Assembly: GCA_963709355.1 (NCBI GenBank)
Contig: CAVPVY010000005.1
Location: 310,001-374,000, forward strand
Reading direction: 5' to 3'
Length of the DNA: 64,000 bases
Source of the DNA: PLOWO2-12-38-17 sp963709355
GTDB lineage: Bacteria > Planctomycetota > Brocadiia > Brocadiales > Brocadiaceae
Part shown: positions 25,451 to 35,550 of the stretch, piece after piece
Layout of the letters: each line of letters opens with the position of its first letter
How positions within the stretch are numbered: position 1 is the stretch's first letter
Made by a program: the position numbers and the translations under genes
Notes under the pieces: generated by a model
What the model saw: only the letters and a program-made list of their open reading frames with translations
Databases searched by the model: none
What the model was told of the DNA's origin: nothing

Positions 25451-27219
25451 ATGTCCAAATTAAAACGGACACATACTTGTGGTCAGTTACGCGCAAAGGA
25501 TATAAATTCAATTGTTATTCTTTGTGGATGGGTGAGGCAGTGTTCGTGACCATGGAGGATTAGTTTTTGTTGACCTGCGAGACCGTTACGGTATTACACA
25601 GGTAGTTTTTAATCCTGAAAAGGGACAGGAATTGTATGAAACAGCCCGGCAGTTAAGACCAGAGTATGTTATAACAATACGGGGTACGGTTTCTCCGAGA
25701 CCGCAAGGTACAGAAAATCCAAAGCTGGATACAGGAGAAATTGAAGTGTATGCCGATTCTACTTGAAGTGTTAAACAGAGCAGAGACCCCCCCATTTGAA
25801 ATTACTGATGAAAGTAATGTGTCTTTGGAATTGACGGCTCAAGCATCGTTATCTGGATCTGAGACGGCCTATAATGCAAAAACGGATTATCTTTCGACAC
25901 AAAATATGTCAAACAATACGTGAATACCTCGATGATTTGAATTTCGTCGATATCGAGACGCCTGTGTTGACAAAGAGTACACCTGAAGGGTGCAAGAGAT
26001 TATCTGGTGCCAAGCAGGGTCAATCTTGGAAAATTTTACGCATTGCCCGCAATCTCCACAACTTTTCAAACAGATACTTATGGTAGCGGGTTTTGATCGC
26101 TACTTTCAGATTGTACGTTGTTTTCGTGATGAAGACCTGCGTGCGCAAAGACAGCCTGAATTTACACAAATGGATATGGAGATGTCCTTTGTAGATGAAA
26201 ATGATATTATCCATGTTATTGAAGGTCTTATTTCCAGAATCTTTGACAGGGTTTTTGGTAAAAAGGTTATTACGCCACTTCCCAGAATCTCATACAAGGA
26301 GGCAATGGCGTCTTATGGATGCGATGCTCCTGACTTGCGTTTTGGCATGAAAATAAAAGACGTAGCTGATATAGTTCAAGGGTCGAGTTTCAAAATCTTT
26401 CTGGATGTCATTAAATCAGGCGGACAGGTCAGAGGCTTAAATGCCGTTGGGTGTGGAAATTATTCAAGAAAGGAAATTGATGATTTAACAACCTTTGTTG
26501 GTCAGTTTGGGGCAAAAGGACTTGCATGGTTTAAGGTAGAAGAAAGCGGTTTAAATTCTTCTATAACAAAGTTCTTTCCCTCAGAAATTCAGCAGAAAAT
26601 ACATCAATTCATGGAAGCAAAAAGTGGAGACTTACTCCTTTTTGTTGCCGATAAACCAAAAGTTGTATCGCAATCACTTGCGCAGTTGAGGCTGCATCTG
26701 GGCTATAAGAATAAGCTTATAGATACTAATACATTCAATTTCTCTTGGGTTGTGGATTTTCCATTGTTTGATTATAACGAAGAAATGAAACGATATGAGG
26801 CGCTACACCATCCATTTACATCCCCACATCCGGATGACCTTCTGATTTTAGAGAAAAAGCCTTTAGAGGTTAAGGCGCGTGCATATGACCTTGTGCTGAA
26901 CGGTGTGGAACTTGGTGGAGGTAGTATTCGTATTCATGACACTGAAATACAAAAGAGGGTTTTTAGATTATTGGGGATTGATGATGATAGTGCATATAAA
27001 AAATTTGGATTTTTGCTGAATGCATTAAAGTACGGCGCCCCACCACATGGCGGTATTGCGTTGGGGGTGGATCGCATGGTTACATTGTTATTACAGCTTG
27101 ATGATATACGGGAAGTTATTGCATTCCCAAAGACGCAAAAAGCCACCTGCCTCATGACTGATGCACCTTCGGAGGTTGACCCGCAACAGCTTAAAGAACT
27201 TGGCATACGAACAGCGTAG
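25451..27219 (+). CDS. aspS: Aspartyl-tRNA synthetase with five one-base insertions in its 5' third
   Basis: Class II synthetase for tRNA-Asp (bacterial type with a GAD insertion). From about 26050 the frame is intact: LMVAGFDRYFQIVRCFRDEDLRAQRQPEFTQMDMEMSF, the GAD part, LGGGSIRIHDTE and APPHGGIALGVDRM. Before that the protein reads in pieces (SKLKRTHTCGQLRAKDIN; GLVFVDLRDRYGITQVVFNP; RLKHRYLDLRRPIMQKR; ETPVLTKSTPEG; LGKFYALPQSPQLF). Joining them needs one base removed near each of 25545, 25760, 25834, 25989 and 26047. The repaired gene has 588 codons including the stop, the normal size. aspS is normally essential, so low-quality sequence is more likely than true inactivation. Confidence 0.85.
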
Positions 27220-27415
27220 CCTCAAAATAAAATAATCGCTACAGATAGGTTGACCTGAATTGGATAGTTTTAAGCATCGGCTATATATAAATCTGGCAAC
27301 TTGAAGTAGTATCGCTGTCAGACGAATCAATCAAAATTATGGCGTTCAATGTGAAAACCTTGTATTTGTAATATACCAATAAACCACCTGTTAGAGAGAC
27401 GAAATAATTATTACC

Positions 27416-27817
27416 ATGAAACGACAGCTTCTAATATTATTAATTGTGGCTACCTTTGTTGTGTTTATAGCTTCTATTGGTTTTTATATATATTTAAAGC
27501 GATTACATCGGGCTATGTCCTATTTCCAAACGGTTGGCGAATATGTACAGGAGGGAAAACTTAATGAGGCAATTTCTATTTTGAAGGATACGATTACTAA
27601 GAATCCTAGCGCAGCAGAGGCGCATGCCGCACTTGGTATGATTTATAACAAGAAGGATATGCTCGACGAGGCACTTTCGGAATTAAAAACAGCCCTGAAT
27701 TTAAAACCAAGCTTGGTTAACATTTATCAGGAGATGTATTTAATTTATAAAAAGAAGGGGATGGAAGAAGAGGCAAAGAGTGCTTTGGGTACTTATGAAA
27801 AGCTTAAAGAGAAGTAA
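27416..27817 (+). CDS. Membrane-anchored TPR protein
   Basis: A 133-residue protein with one N-terminal transmembrane helix (LLILLIVATFVVFIASIGFYIYL) and at least two tetratricopeptide repeats (AISILKDTITKNPSAAEAHAALGMIYNKKDMLDEALSELKTALNLKPSLVNIYQEMYLIYKKKG). TPR units bind partner proteins. It is followed after 44 bases by a second TPR protein with similar repeat sequence, probably in one transcript. The partner is unknown. Confidence 0.78.
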   Translation: MKRQLLILLIVATFVVFIASIGFYIYLKRLHRAMSYFQTVGEYVQEGKLNEAISILKDTITKNPSAAEAHAALGMIYNKKDMLDEALSELKTALNLKPSLVNIYQEMYLIYKKKGMEEEAKSALGTYEKLKEK

Positions 27818-27861
27818 AATTTACTTTGTATAGTCAATATAAAAGTGATAATATTTTTATC

Positions 27862-28872
27862 ATGAAGAAATTTTTACCGATCTTAATTTCAATCTTTATC
27901 TTATCAGGCTTTTTTAATACCAGACAACTCTTGGCTGATAGAGATGAGGATGCCAACAAATGTTACCTCGATGCTTACAATATGTACAAACTTGGTAAGC
28001 TTGATCAATCGCTTGAATTGTTAAAAGAAGTCATAGAGATTAATCCAAACCATGCTGAGGCACACTTTGGAATGGGTAGCATTTACTTCCGGCAGAATAT
28101 GTTTGATGACGCCGTTAAAGAATTTACTAAAGTTACCAAGATAAAACCGGAATATGTCGAGGCATATCAGCGGCTATGGTTGGCATATAAAAAGCTGGGA
28201 ATGAATGATAAGGCAGAAGAGGAACTTTTAAAGTACAAAAAGCTTCTGGAAGAACGTATGCAAGCCATGGGTGCAGGTTCACCTCAGATAGCAAAACCTG
28301 TTGCTACCACTACTCCAGAAAAAAAAGAAGAATATGTGGAAAAGTCTAAACCTGAAGAAACAAAACCACAAGAAGTAGTTAGCGTTGAAGCGGTACAGCC
28401 CGAAAAAACAAAACCACAAGTAGCTGCCACACCCGATACCCGTGTTGTCGAGTCCAGACCTTCTGAAGAAACCAGACCTGAAGGTCCTGCAGTAGTTAAA
28501 CCCGTATTACCGCAACAGGGCGTTCCGTCTTCCGAAACTTCCGCAAGTCAGGCTGGGTCTATAGTGAGGGAACCTTCAGAGGCAAAGACTGTTGCAGAAC
28601 CAGAAGCAGGAGCAGAAGATACAGCTCCATATATCAAGGTTGATAAAAGTAACCCGGTGTATGAAAACCTTTTTAAGCCGTCTAAAAAAGGGGGATCCGG
28701 ATTGTTTCGTAATCCGCTTAGAATAAAGAAGGGTGCTGAAATATGGAAAAAGTCATATGTTGGTAAGCTTTCCAAGGGGCTCGTTTACTATATTGTAGTT
28801 GTGCAAATCTGGTTATGTATCGTTGCTTCCTTGTGTATATATTTTTCTAAATCTAAGAGGAAAAAAGTATGA
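27862..28872 (+). CDS. Exported TPR protein with C-terminal transmembrane helix
   Basis: I choose ATG at 27862 because it begins a signal peptide (MKKFLPILISIFILSGFF); the open frame extends 12 codons upstream. The 336-residue protein has two or three TPR units (residues about 32-135; LDQSLELLKEVIEINPNHAEAHFGMGSIYFRQN), a long Pro/Glu/Lys/Thr-rich linker (about 140-265) and a C-terminal membrane helix (VYYIVVVQIWLCIVASLCIYF) with a basic tail. Its stop overlaps the start of the zinc-ribbon gene (ATGA). The three genes may form one membrane-associated assembly, but the function is unknown. Confidence 0.75.
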   Translation: MKKFLPILISIFILSGFFNTRQLLADRDEDANKCYLDAYNMYKLGKLDQSLELLKEVIEINPNHAEAHFGMGSIYFRQNMFDDAVKEFTKVTKIKPEYVEAYQRLWLAYKKLGMNDKAEEELLKYKKLLEERMQAMGAGSPQIAKPVATTTPEKKEEYVEKSKPEETKPQEVVSVEAVQPEKTKPQVAATPDTRVVESRPSEETRPEGPAVVKPVLPQQGVPSSETSASQAGSIVREPSEAKTVAEPEAGAEDTAPYIKVDKSNPVYENLFKPSKKGGSGLFRNPLRIKKGAEIWKKSYVGKLSKGLVYYIVVVQIWLCIVASLCIYFSKSKRKKV

Positions 28873-29309
28873 AAAAGTGTCCTTATTGTGCGGAAGAAAT
28901 TAAGGATGAAGCTGTTAAGTGCCGTTTTTGCGGTGAATTCTTAGGTCAAGTGCAAAGAGACAGGGTAAAAACATCAATACAAGGAAAGATCGATGTAAGG
29001 CAACAAAATGTACAACCCACGCAGGCTGAAAAATCAATGGTTGATTTGAAAAAACAGCAAAAAACACCTCAGCAGTTTACGGAAAAAGGCAAAAAGACAG
29101 AACTAACGCAAGTAAGCCAGATTAAAGAAACAATATTAGTTGAAGCGAAAGAATCAAAAGCTAAAGAGGTTGTTGCCACAGCGGAAATACCCGTTGTGAC
29201 TACCAAAAAAAAGAGAGACTGGGTTTTGATTATTGCAGTTATCGTATTTGGTATTTTATTGCTTATAATTCAATTCAGTAAACAACTTGGCATAGAAGGG
29301 TTTCCTTAA
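28869..29309 (+). CDS. Zinc-ribbon protein with C-terminal membrane helix
   Basis: A 146-residue protein with an N-terminal zinc ribbon (CPYCAEEIKDEAVKCRFCGEFL; C-x2-C-x12-C-x2-C), a Lys/Gln/Glu-rich middle and a membrane helix near the C-terminus (WVLIIAVIVFGILLLIIQF). The start overlaps the stop of the preceding TPR gene by four bases, indicating coupling. This zinc-ribbon type is widespread in bacterial membrane proteins of unknown role. Confidence 0.75.
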   Translation: MKKCPYCAEEIKDEAVKCRFCGEFLGQVQRDRVKTSIQGKIDVRQQNVQPTQAEKSMVDLKKQQKTPQQFTEKGKKTELTQVSQIKETILVEAKESKAKEVVATAEIPVVTTKKKRDWVLIIAVIVFGILLLIIQFSKQLGIEGFP

Positions 29310-29442
29310 ATTAGCTGGATTCTTACAGATCGTTGCTTGAATATCAGCGGTTGAATAATATTTGAAGGCAAAATTTCAAAGGGATTCGGATTTAAGTCTT
29401 GAAATACAAAATCCCTTAACCACTCAGGAGTCTGGTCGGTAA

Positions 29443-30379
29443 TTATCTAAACAACGGTACCTCTTTCGATTCAGAGAGAAGCGTTGTAACAACTCGAGAC
29501 ACATCTTCTGTAGAACTTCCTATGTATCGAATTTTATTTTCCCGGTCTAGCACAAACAGTTTAGGTAAATTTTGTACGTGGTATAAAGAAGGTATAGCCC
29601 CATTCCAGCGTTTCCCATCATAAATCTGTGGCCAGCTAATTTCTTCCTGTTTTACAAACCCGGTTAAATCGCCAATATCGTCATCCAGGCTTATGCCAAT
29701 GACCTGAACTCCCCGGTCTTTGAATTTGTCATACATTTTTCTTACATTTGGGAATTCCTGTAAACAAGGCTCGCACCAAGTAGCCCAGAATACTAAAACG
29801 ACGATGTTACCCTTATATTTTGCGAGGTCAACAGGCTTTCCATTGATATCCTCTGTATTAAACATTGGGGCACTTGTGCCGAATCTTACTGTGTTGCCAA
29901 GTTCGTTTGTGAATGACTCGGCTGCCAGTGGGTTAATTAGCCTTAATTCCGCAACAACATCTTTTGCTTTCTTAGTATCACCCTTTTCGATTAGTGCCTG
30001 TGTTTTAAAAAAAAGGGTATTAACCTTTAAAGCATTATTTATTTCTGAATTTAATATAAAATCAAAACATTTAATTGCCTCATCAAAATTGTTCATGAAT
30101 ATCTGCACGTTACCAGCATAGAGTCTCGCCTCTAATGCCTCTTCAGATTCCAGGATATTTTTCTGTTAAAGTGGTTAATTCTTTAAGTGATTCTTCGTAA
30201 TATTTTTTTGAATCAGCAAATTTCATTTCTGGAAGATTTACCAATTTTTTTCTGATAATCTCAAGTTGTTTTGCCGCATTTGCATCATGCTGAAGTTCTT
30301 TTGCATTACTTATATAACCAGTGAACAGCAAGAAGGCTGAAGTAATTGCAACTGAGATTAGGACGATGCATTTTTTCAT
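29443..30379 (-). CDS. TlpA-like periplasmic thiol-disulfide protein with N-terminal helical repeats (frameshifted)
   Basis: ATG at 30379 has AAGGAG at eight bases and a signal peptide (MKKCIVLISVAITSAFLLFTGYISNA). The first frame stops at 30143 after TLTEKYPGI. Removing one base near 30149 joins it to ESEEALEARLYAGNVQIFMNNFDEAIKCF and the remaining frame to 29443, giving 311 residues. The N-terminal half has TPR-like helices; the C-terminal half is a thioredoxin fold with WATWCEPC and the cis-proline region NLPKLFVLD. Such proteins reduce or transfer disulfides outside the cytoplasm, often in cytochrome maturation. The adjoining genes do not show the partner. Confidence 0.8.
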
Positions 30380-30682
30380 GTTTATAACTCCTTTAATACT
30401 CATTCTGTGTGAAAACCCACTTTTAACGTTTATTTTAGTTTTAAAATTCTAAGTGATATTAACATGAAGATATATTATATTCAAGGAACATTTCTTTACA
30501 GTTATTTTGTTTGTTTGAATAAATTAAAGAAACGAATTGCAAATTAAATATTATTCATTTTAAAATCATTAGTTATCGTTTAAATTATTTACTATTTACA
30601 TCCGTTTGTTTTCAAGTATTATTCTGTGATAAAGTATCTTTTAAAAGATTTAATTTAAATAGGCAGACAGGGAGTATTTCGA
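30380..30682. other. AT-rich divergent intergenic region
   Basis: About 300 bases between the divergent tlpA-like and M16 peptidase genes. It is strongly AT-rich and must hold promoters for both directions, but I see no convincing pair of hexamers or operator. Confidence 0.4.
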
Positions 30683-32224
30683 ATGCTAAATAAAACGATT
30701 GTGTCAATTCTCGCTTCTGTAATTGTGCTCTTTAATGCAAGTGCAATATTTGCCAGTCAATTGAAGCTCGATGTAAAGGAACACGTATTAAATAACGGAC
30801 TGAAATTACTTATGTTGGAAAAGCATGATGTCCCGATTACCTGCGTTCGTATTAATTATAAAGTTGGTTCAGTTGATGAACGACCTGGAATTACAGGGGT
30901 TTCACATCTGTTTGAGCACATGATGTTTAAGGGAACAAAGTTATTTGGAACAGGGGATTATGCTGCCGAAAAGCCTCTGCTTGATATGGAAGATGAATTA
31001 ATCATGAAGCTGTCTGATGAAAAAGCTAAAGAAGAGGCAGCCGATAAGAAAAAGATTCTGTCGCTTGAAAAGGAACTGGAAGAAGTGAGGAAAAAATTGA
31101 GAGCTTTGGTGGTTAAGGATGAGGTCTTTTCTTTATATCTGCGCCAAGGAGCTTCTGGCCTTAATGCTGCGACAAGTACTGACGGTACATATTATATGTG
31201 TGACATTCCTGCAAACAAATTGGAATTATGGGCATTTATAGAGTCAGATCGGATGAAAAACCTTGTGCTGAGGGAATTTTATTCTGAACGAGATGTGGTT
31301 ATGGAAGAAAGACGACTCAGGACCGATAATAGCCCGTTCGGTACTTTAATTGAACAATTGAACGCTGTAACGTTCGTTGCACATCCATACCGTTGGCCCA
31401 CCATCGGATGGCAATCAGACATTCAGTATATTACAAAGGCGGAAACATCTGAATACTTTAAGAGATATTATGCACCAAATAATTCAGTGATTGTTATTGT
31501 AGGAGATTTTGAACCTGTTAATGTAATAAAATTAATAGAAAAATACTTTGGCGATATTCCTTCACAGCCAGCGCCCCCGAAGGTTAGAACTGTTGAGCCG
31601 GAACAGAAGGGCGAACGAAGGATTGAAATAGAATTTGATTCTAATCCTTACATTGCAATTTCATATCATGTCCCAGCAATTGGACATCCTGATTTGTATG
31701 CGCTAGACGTCCTTAGTTCGTTACTTTCCGAAGGTAGGACAGCACGGTTATATAAATCTTTGATAGAAGGAAAGCGGATTGCCGTAATGGCACAGGCATC
31801 TAGTGGAATTGGTAAATATCCTGATACCTTTACTTTTATTGGCGCGCCAAGGGCGCCACATACAATAGCTGAAGTTGAGTCTGCTTTTTATGCAGAAGTA
31901 GAAAAACTAAAGAATACCCTTCCGACGGATTGGGAACTGCAAAAGATTAAAAACCAGCTTGAGGCTGATTTTATCAGGGATTTGAACTCAGCTTCCGGTC
32001 TTGCCAACGAAATAGGGCATTTTGAAGTGCTTTCTGACTGGAGCTATATCAATACATTCATGGATAAGCTGGCTCAGGTGACTGCCGAAGATGTAATGCG
32101 CGTGACTAAAAAATATCTTACAAAAAATAATCGCACAGTAGCTATATTAAAGAAAAAAGAGGATGAGGACAAGACCAATAATAAAAAGGACAATAACGTA
32201 GAAAAGTCATCTGTTACATATTAA
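30683..32224 (+). CDS. M16-family zinc peptidase, catalytic subunit
   Basis: A 513-residue exported protein (signal peptide MLNKTIVSILASVIVLFNASAIFA). The inverse zinc motif HLFEH is present in GVSHLFEHMMFKG, with the downstream glutamate region ERDVVMEERR. A charged coiled-coil insertion (about residues 95-150, LSDEKAKEEAADKKKILSLEKELEEVRKKL) lies between them. M16 peptidases degrade peptides in the periplasm or process proteins. A GGGAG site sits before the ATG. The next gene encodes the partner subunit lacking the zinc motif, the usual arrangement for M16B heterodimers. Confidence 0.88.
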   Translation: MLNKTIVSILASVIVLFNASAIFASQLKLDVKEHVLNNGLKLLMLEKHDVPITCVRINYKVGSVDERPGITGVSHLFEHMMFKGTKLFGTGDYAAEKPLLDMEDELIMKLSDEKAKEEAADKKKILSLEKELEEVRKKLRALVVKDEVFSLYLRQGASGLNAATSTDGTYYMCDIPANKLELWAFIESDRMKNLVLREFYSERDVVMEERRLRTDNSPFGTLIEQLNAVTFVAHPYRWPTIGWQSDIQYITKAETSEYFKRYYAPNNSVIVIVGDFEPVNVIKLIEKYFGDIPSQPAPPKVRTVEPEQKGERRIEIEFDSNPYIAISYHVPAIGHPDLYALDVLSSLLSEGRTARLYKSLIEGKRIAVMAQASSGIGKYPDTFTFIGAPRAPHTIAEVESAFYAEVEKLKNTLPTDWELQKIKNQLEADFIRDLNSASGLANEIGHFEVLSDWSYINTFMDKLAQVTAEDVMRVTKKYLTKNNRTVAILKKKEDEDKTNNKKDNNVEKSSVTY

Positions 32225-32275
32225 TTTTTATCTTTAGTCTTAATTATGAAAAACACATACAGGGGAGATTCTAAA

Positions 32276-33763
32276 GTGGGTAACAAACATTTTGTTTTTT
32301 CAGTTTTATGTTCCATATGCCTGGTTTTCTTTGTTCATTCTGCAGATCTTAGTGCTGAACCACAGGGGCACGAACATACTGTAAAATCATATACCGGGAA
32401 ACCAGAATCCGAAGGAGCAAGAATAGTTTCCGGATTTAAATTTAAACCTCTTAATTTTGTACCTCCTAAAGTTGACAGGATTGTATTGGGAAATGGTATG
32501 ATTTTATATCTTCTCGAGAACCATGATTTGCCAATATTTAATATCACAGCCCGTATAAAAACGGGTGCTATATATGAACCTGCAGAAAAGGCGGGGTTGG
32601 CCAGTTTAACAGGATATGTAATGAGGAGTGGTGGAACTTTATCCATGCCGGCGGATAAACTTAATGAGGAACTTGAATATATGGCAGCGTCTGTGGAAAC
32701 TTCAATAGACCGTGAATCTGGCAGTGCGAGCCTTTCTACGTTAAAGAAGGATATTGATAAAGGGTTGAGAATATTCGCCGATGTGCTTATGAATCCTGTT
32801 TTTGCAGAGGATAAAATCAGAATAAGGAAGGACGAGGTTATTGAATCTATCAGGCGTGAGAATGATAGTCCGTCACAGATTGTTCACAGGGAGTTTCGTA
32901 AAATTATATACGATAGTAAACATCCTTATAGTAGAAGACTTAGCGGAACACCTGAAACAATAGAAAAGATTACAAGGGATGACATGATTGCATTTCACAA
33001 GAAATATTTTCATCCTAATAGTATGATACTTGGGATATCAGGTGATTTTAATAAAGACGATATTATAAAGAAGATTAATGCTATATTTGCCGTCTGGAAA
33101 AAGGAAGATATTCAATTTCCGGAAGTGCCAAAGATTGAAAGACGATACGAGAGGTCAGTAAATTATATTTATAAAGACATCAATCAGGCTAATGTTATAA
33201 TAGGTCATGTTGGAATAGATCGAAAGAGTCCTGATTATTTTCCTGTAATGATAATGAACTTTATCCTGGGCGGCGGAAGTTTTACGGCGCGTATTCCTGG
33301 CAGAATCCGTTCTGACGAAGGTCTTGCATATTCCGCCTATAGCGCTTTTCAAACTTCCCGCGACATCGGAATGTTCTTCGTTTCATGTCAGACCAAGCTG
33401 GGCTCAACCAATCGTGCAATCTCAATAGCGCTGGAGGAGCTTGATAAGATACGTAAAATGCCAGTTGACAACGAAGAGTTAGCTCAGGTGAAGGAAACTT
33501 TTATTAATCAGTTTATATTTAAATTTACAACCAGCGCAAGAATAGTTGCACAGAAAGTTGATATTGAATATGAAGAATTACCTTTGAATTACCTGGAGAC
33601 TTATCTGGATAATGTACAGGCTGTAACGCAGGAAAATGTCCAGCGCGTAGCAAAGAAATATTTACATCCGGACGAAATAAAAATACTTGTAGTTGGCAAT
33701 AAGGAAAAATTTGATAAACAACTCGATAATTTTGGGAAGGTTAGTGTAATTGAGTTAGAATAA
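32276..33763 (+). CDS. M16-family peptidase-like protein, non-catalytic subunit
   Basis: I choose GTG at 32276 because AGGGGAG lies eight bases upstream and the product starts with a signal peptide (VGNKHFVFSVLCSICLVFFVHSADLSA); an ATG 30 bases earlier has no such site. The 495-residue protein has the M16 fold (VLGNGMILYLLENHDLPIFNITARIKTGAIYEPAEKAGLASLTGYVMRSGG) but no HxxEH, so it is predicted inactive by itself. It likely pairs with the upstream catalytic subunit to form the closed chamber. The gene starts 51 bases after the upstream stop. Confidence 0.85.
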   Translation: MGNKHFVFSVLCSICLVFFVHSADLSAEPQGHEHTVKSYTGKPESEGARIVSGFKFKPLNFVPPKVDRIVLGNGMILYLLENHDLPIFNITARIKTGAIYEPAEKAGLASLTGYVMRSGGTLSMPADKLNEELEYMAASVETSIDRESGSASLSTLKKDIDKGLRIFADVLMNPVFAEDKIRIRKDEVIESIRRENDSPSQIVHREFRKIIYDSKHPYSRRLSGTPETIEKITRDDMIAFHKKYFHPNSMILGISGDFNKDDIIKKINAIFAVWKKEDIQFPEVPKIERRYERSVNYIYKDINQANVIIGHVGIDRKSPDYFPVMIMNFILGGGSFTARIPGRIRSDEGLAYSAYSAFQTSRDIGMFFVSCQTKLGSTNRAISIALEELDKIRKMPVDNEELAQVKETFINQFIFKFTTSARIVAQKVDIEYEELPLNYLETYLDNVQAVTQENVQRVAKKYLHPDEIKILVVGNKEKFDKQLDNFGKVSVIELE

Positions 33764-33915
33764 ACCTGAGTTCAACAAAAGTTAGTAATACCAGTTTTTA
33801 TAAGAACTATAAATTTCTAAATGGTAAATAACAACCTCAGTCCCAATGATAGAAGAGAGAGGTGTGTACATCGCTTGTAGCCCCCATAAATAGGTAAGTA
33901 ATAGATTATTTTATT

Positions 33916-34387
33916 CTACTGGCTATTCCAAATTTTAGAAAACTCATGGTTCTCCTTCCTTAAAAAGTCTCCAATTACTTCTATCGTGCTATGGCCAAAT
34001 AGTTTCATCTTCTCATCTGAGATTGTAAGTTCACTGAATCCCGGTTTTATTGCATCTAGATGTGTGTTCCATAAATGATTTTAGAGATTCCTGCCCAATA
34101 ACAAGCACAAAAGCACCATGGAACACGGCTCGCATGTTGAATACATTACACATTCGTACAGGGCAGTTGTATTTAATTTTTTTACAAGCCTCTCTGATCG
34201 CAAGAATTTCAGCGTGTGCAGTTATATCAATAGGCTGCCAGACTGTATTATGAACACAGCTTATTATTTTAGCATCTTTTGCTATACATACACGGAAGGT
34301 GTTTTGCCCTTTATTAATGCCTTCTTTTGCCTTATCAATGGCTAATTTTATATGTAGTTCATTTAAATCTCTTATATTATTAAGAAT
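33916..34387 (-). pseudogene. Nucleoside/guanine deaminase-like gene, broken by several frameshifts
   Basis: No long frame exists, but three frames joined give a clear zinc deaminase: HIKLAIDKAKEGINKG, PIDITAHAEILAIREACKKIK, then YECVMYSTCEPCSM, then ACYWAGISKIIYGT, then HLDAIKPGFSELTISDEKMKLFGHSTIEVIGDFLRKENHEF and a stop at 33916. HAE and PCxxC-type zinc elements are present. The order and length (about 155 residues) fit the GuaD/TadA-like family. At least three one-base indels are needed and no ATG is in frame at the 5' end. It may be a real pseudogene or poor sequence. Confidence 0.65.
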
Positions 34388-34845
34388 TTATATTGTGTGT
34401 ACTGTTTTTTATACAGCGACAAAGCATAGTTAAATTGACTGTAATATCAGCATCGTATTTTTAATTCCTAAGTAATGTTATTATATATGTGTTTTTTATA
34501 GTTTTTGCAGGATGAAAGAAATATATTTTTATAAACAGTGCATCATTTTATTAGGCTGGTTACTGATTGATTTATCTTTGTAATTCAATAATATTTCCTA
34601 TATAATTTGTACAAGAATATTGGTTGTTTGCTTTTATTATAGCGTTGGTAAATAATGTAATCAATTGCTTGTAAGCAAAACATTTTTACTACAATAGCTG
34701 ATAAGTATTTATAAACTTTTATACGAAGTCTTTAAAAAACAGTGCATTTATAAAATTGCAATTTGTTAATTGGCGTGGTTCTGCTTATATATTATTTCGG
34801 CACAGACGACCTGTTCTTTTCACAGGCAAATTGTAAAGTGTATTA
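34388..34845. other. Very AT-rich intergenic region
   Basis: About 460 bases with no supported gene or RNA. It contains the promoter region for the envelope genes that begin at 34846, but I cannot assign the elements confidently. Confidence 0.45.
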
Positions 34846-35550
34846 ATGAGTCCTGATATTTCAATAGTAATTCCATTATATAATGAAGTTGACAATATTG
34901 AACCTTTATGTCGGGCGATAATTGGTGTAATGCAGGATAGAAGCTATGAGGTAATAATTGTTAACGATGGCAGTACAGATGGTAGTACTGGAAAATTAAA
35001 GGAGTGGTGTTCGCTTCGTACTAACTTTCATTCTATTCATTTTAAAAAGAATGCTGGACAAACGGCCGCTATGGATGCAGGTTTTAAATATGCAAAGGGA
35101 AAGTATATAGTTACTTTGGATGCTGATATGCAGAACGATCCGGGTGATATTCCAAAATTATTGGAGAAACTCGATGCTTATGATATGGTATGCGGTTGGA
35201 GGCAGAAAAGGAATGACCCATGGATAAAACGTATTTCCTCAAAGGTAGCGAATTCCATAAGAAATAAGCTTTCAGACGAGGATATTAAAGATACGGGATG
35301 TTCTCTAAAGGCTTATAGAAGGGAATGCCTGGATAAAATCAAATTGTACAATGGTATGCATCGGTTCTTGCCAACGCTTTTTAAGCTGGAAGGTTTTTCT
35401 GTTACAGAGGTAATTGTAAGTCATTATCCAAGAAAATTTGGAAAATCAAAATATGGCGTATTTAATAGGGCATTTAGGGCATTTTTAGATTTGTTGGTTG
35501 TACGGTGGATGAAAAAACGTAAACTTAATTATGAGGTAAGAAATGATTAA
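34846..35550 (+). CDS. Family 2 glycosyltransferase (DPM1-like)
   Basis: A 234-residue GT-A fold glycosyltransferase: SIVIPLYNEVDNIEPL, IIVNDGSTDGST, NAGQTAAMDAGFKYAKGKYIVTLDADMQNDP (the DxD motif) and the acceptor region DTGCSLKAYRRE. It has no membrane helices and resembles polyprenyl-phosphate sugar transferases. It overlaps the next gene, a LAB_N membrane protein, by eight bases. This pair is often seen in envelope glycolipid pathways, so transfer of a sugar to a lipid carrier for lipid A or surface polysaccharide is likely. Confidence 0.85.
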   Translation: MSPDISIVIPLYNEVDNIEPLCRAIIGVMQDRSYEVIIVNDGSTDGSTGKLKEWCSLRTNFHSIHFKKNAGQTAAMDAGFKYAKGKYIVTLDADMQNDPGDIPKLLEKLDAYDMVCGWRQKRNDPWIKRISSKVANSIRNKLSDEDIKDTGCSLKAYRRECLDKIKLYNGMHRFLPTLFKLEGFSVTEVIVSHYPRKFGKSKYGVFNRAFRAFLDLLVVRWMKKRKLNYEVRND

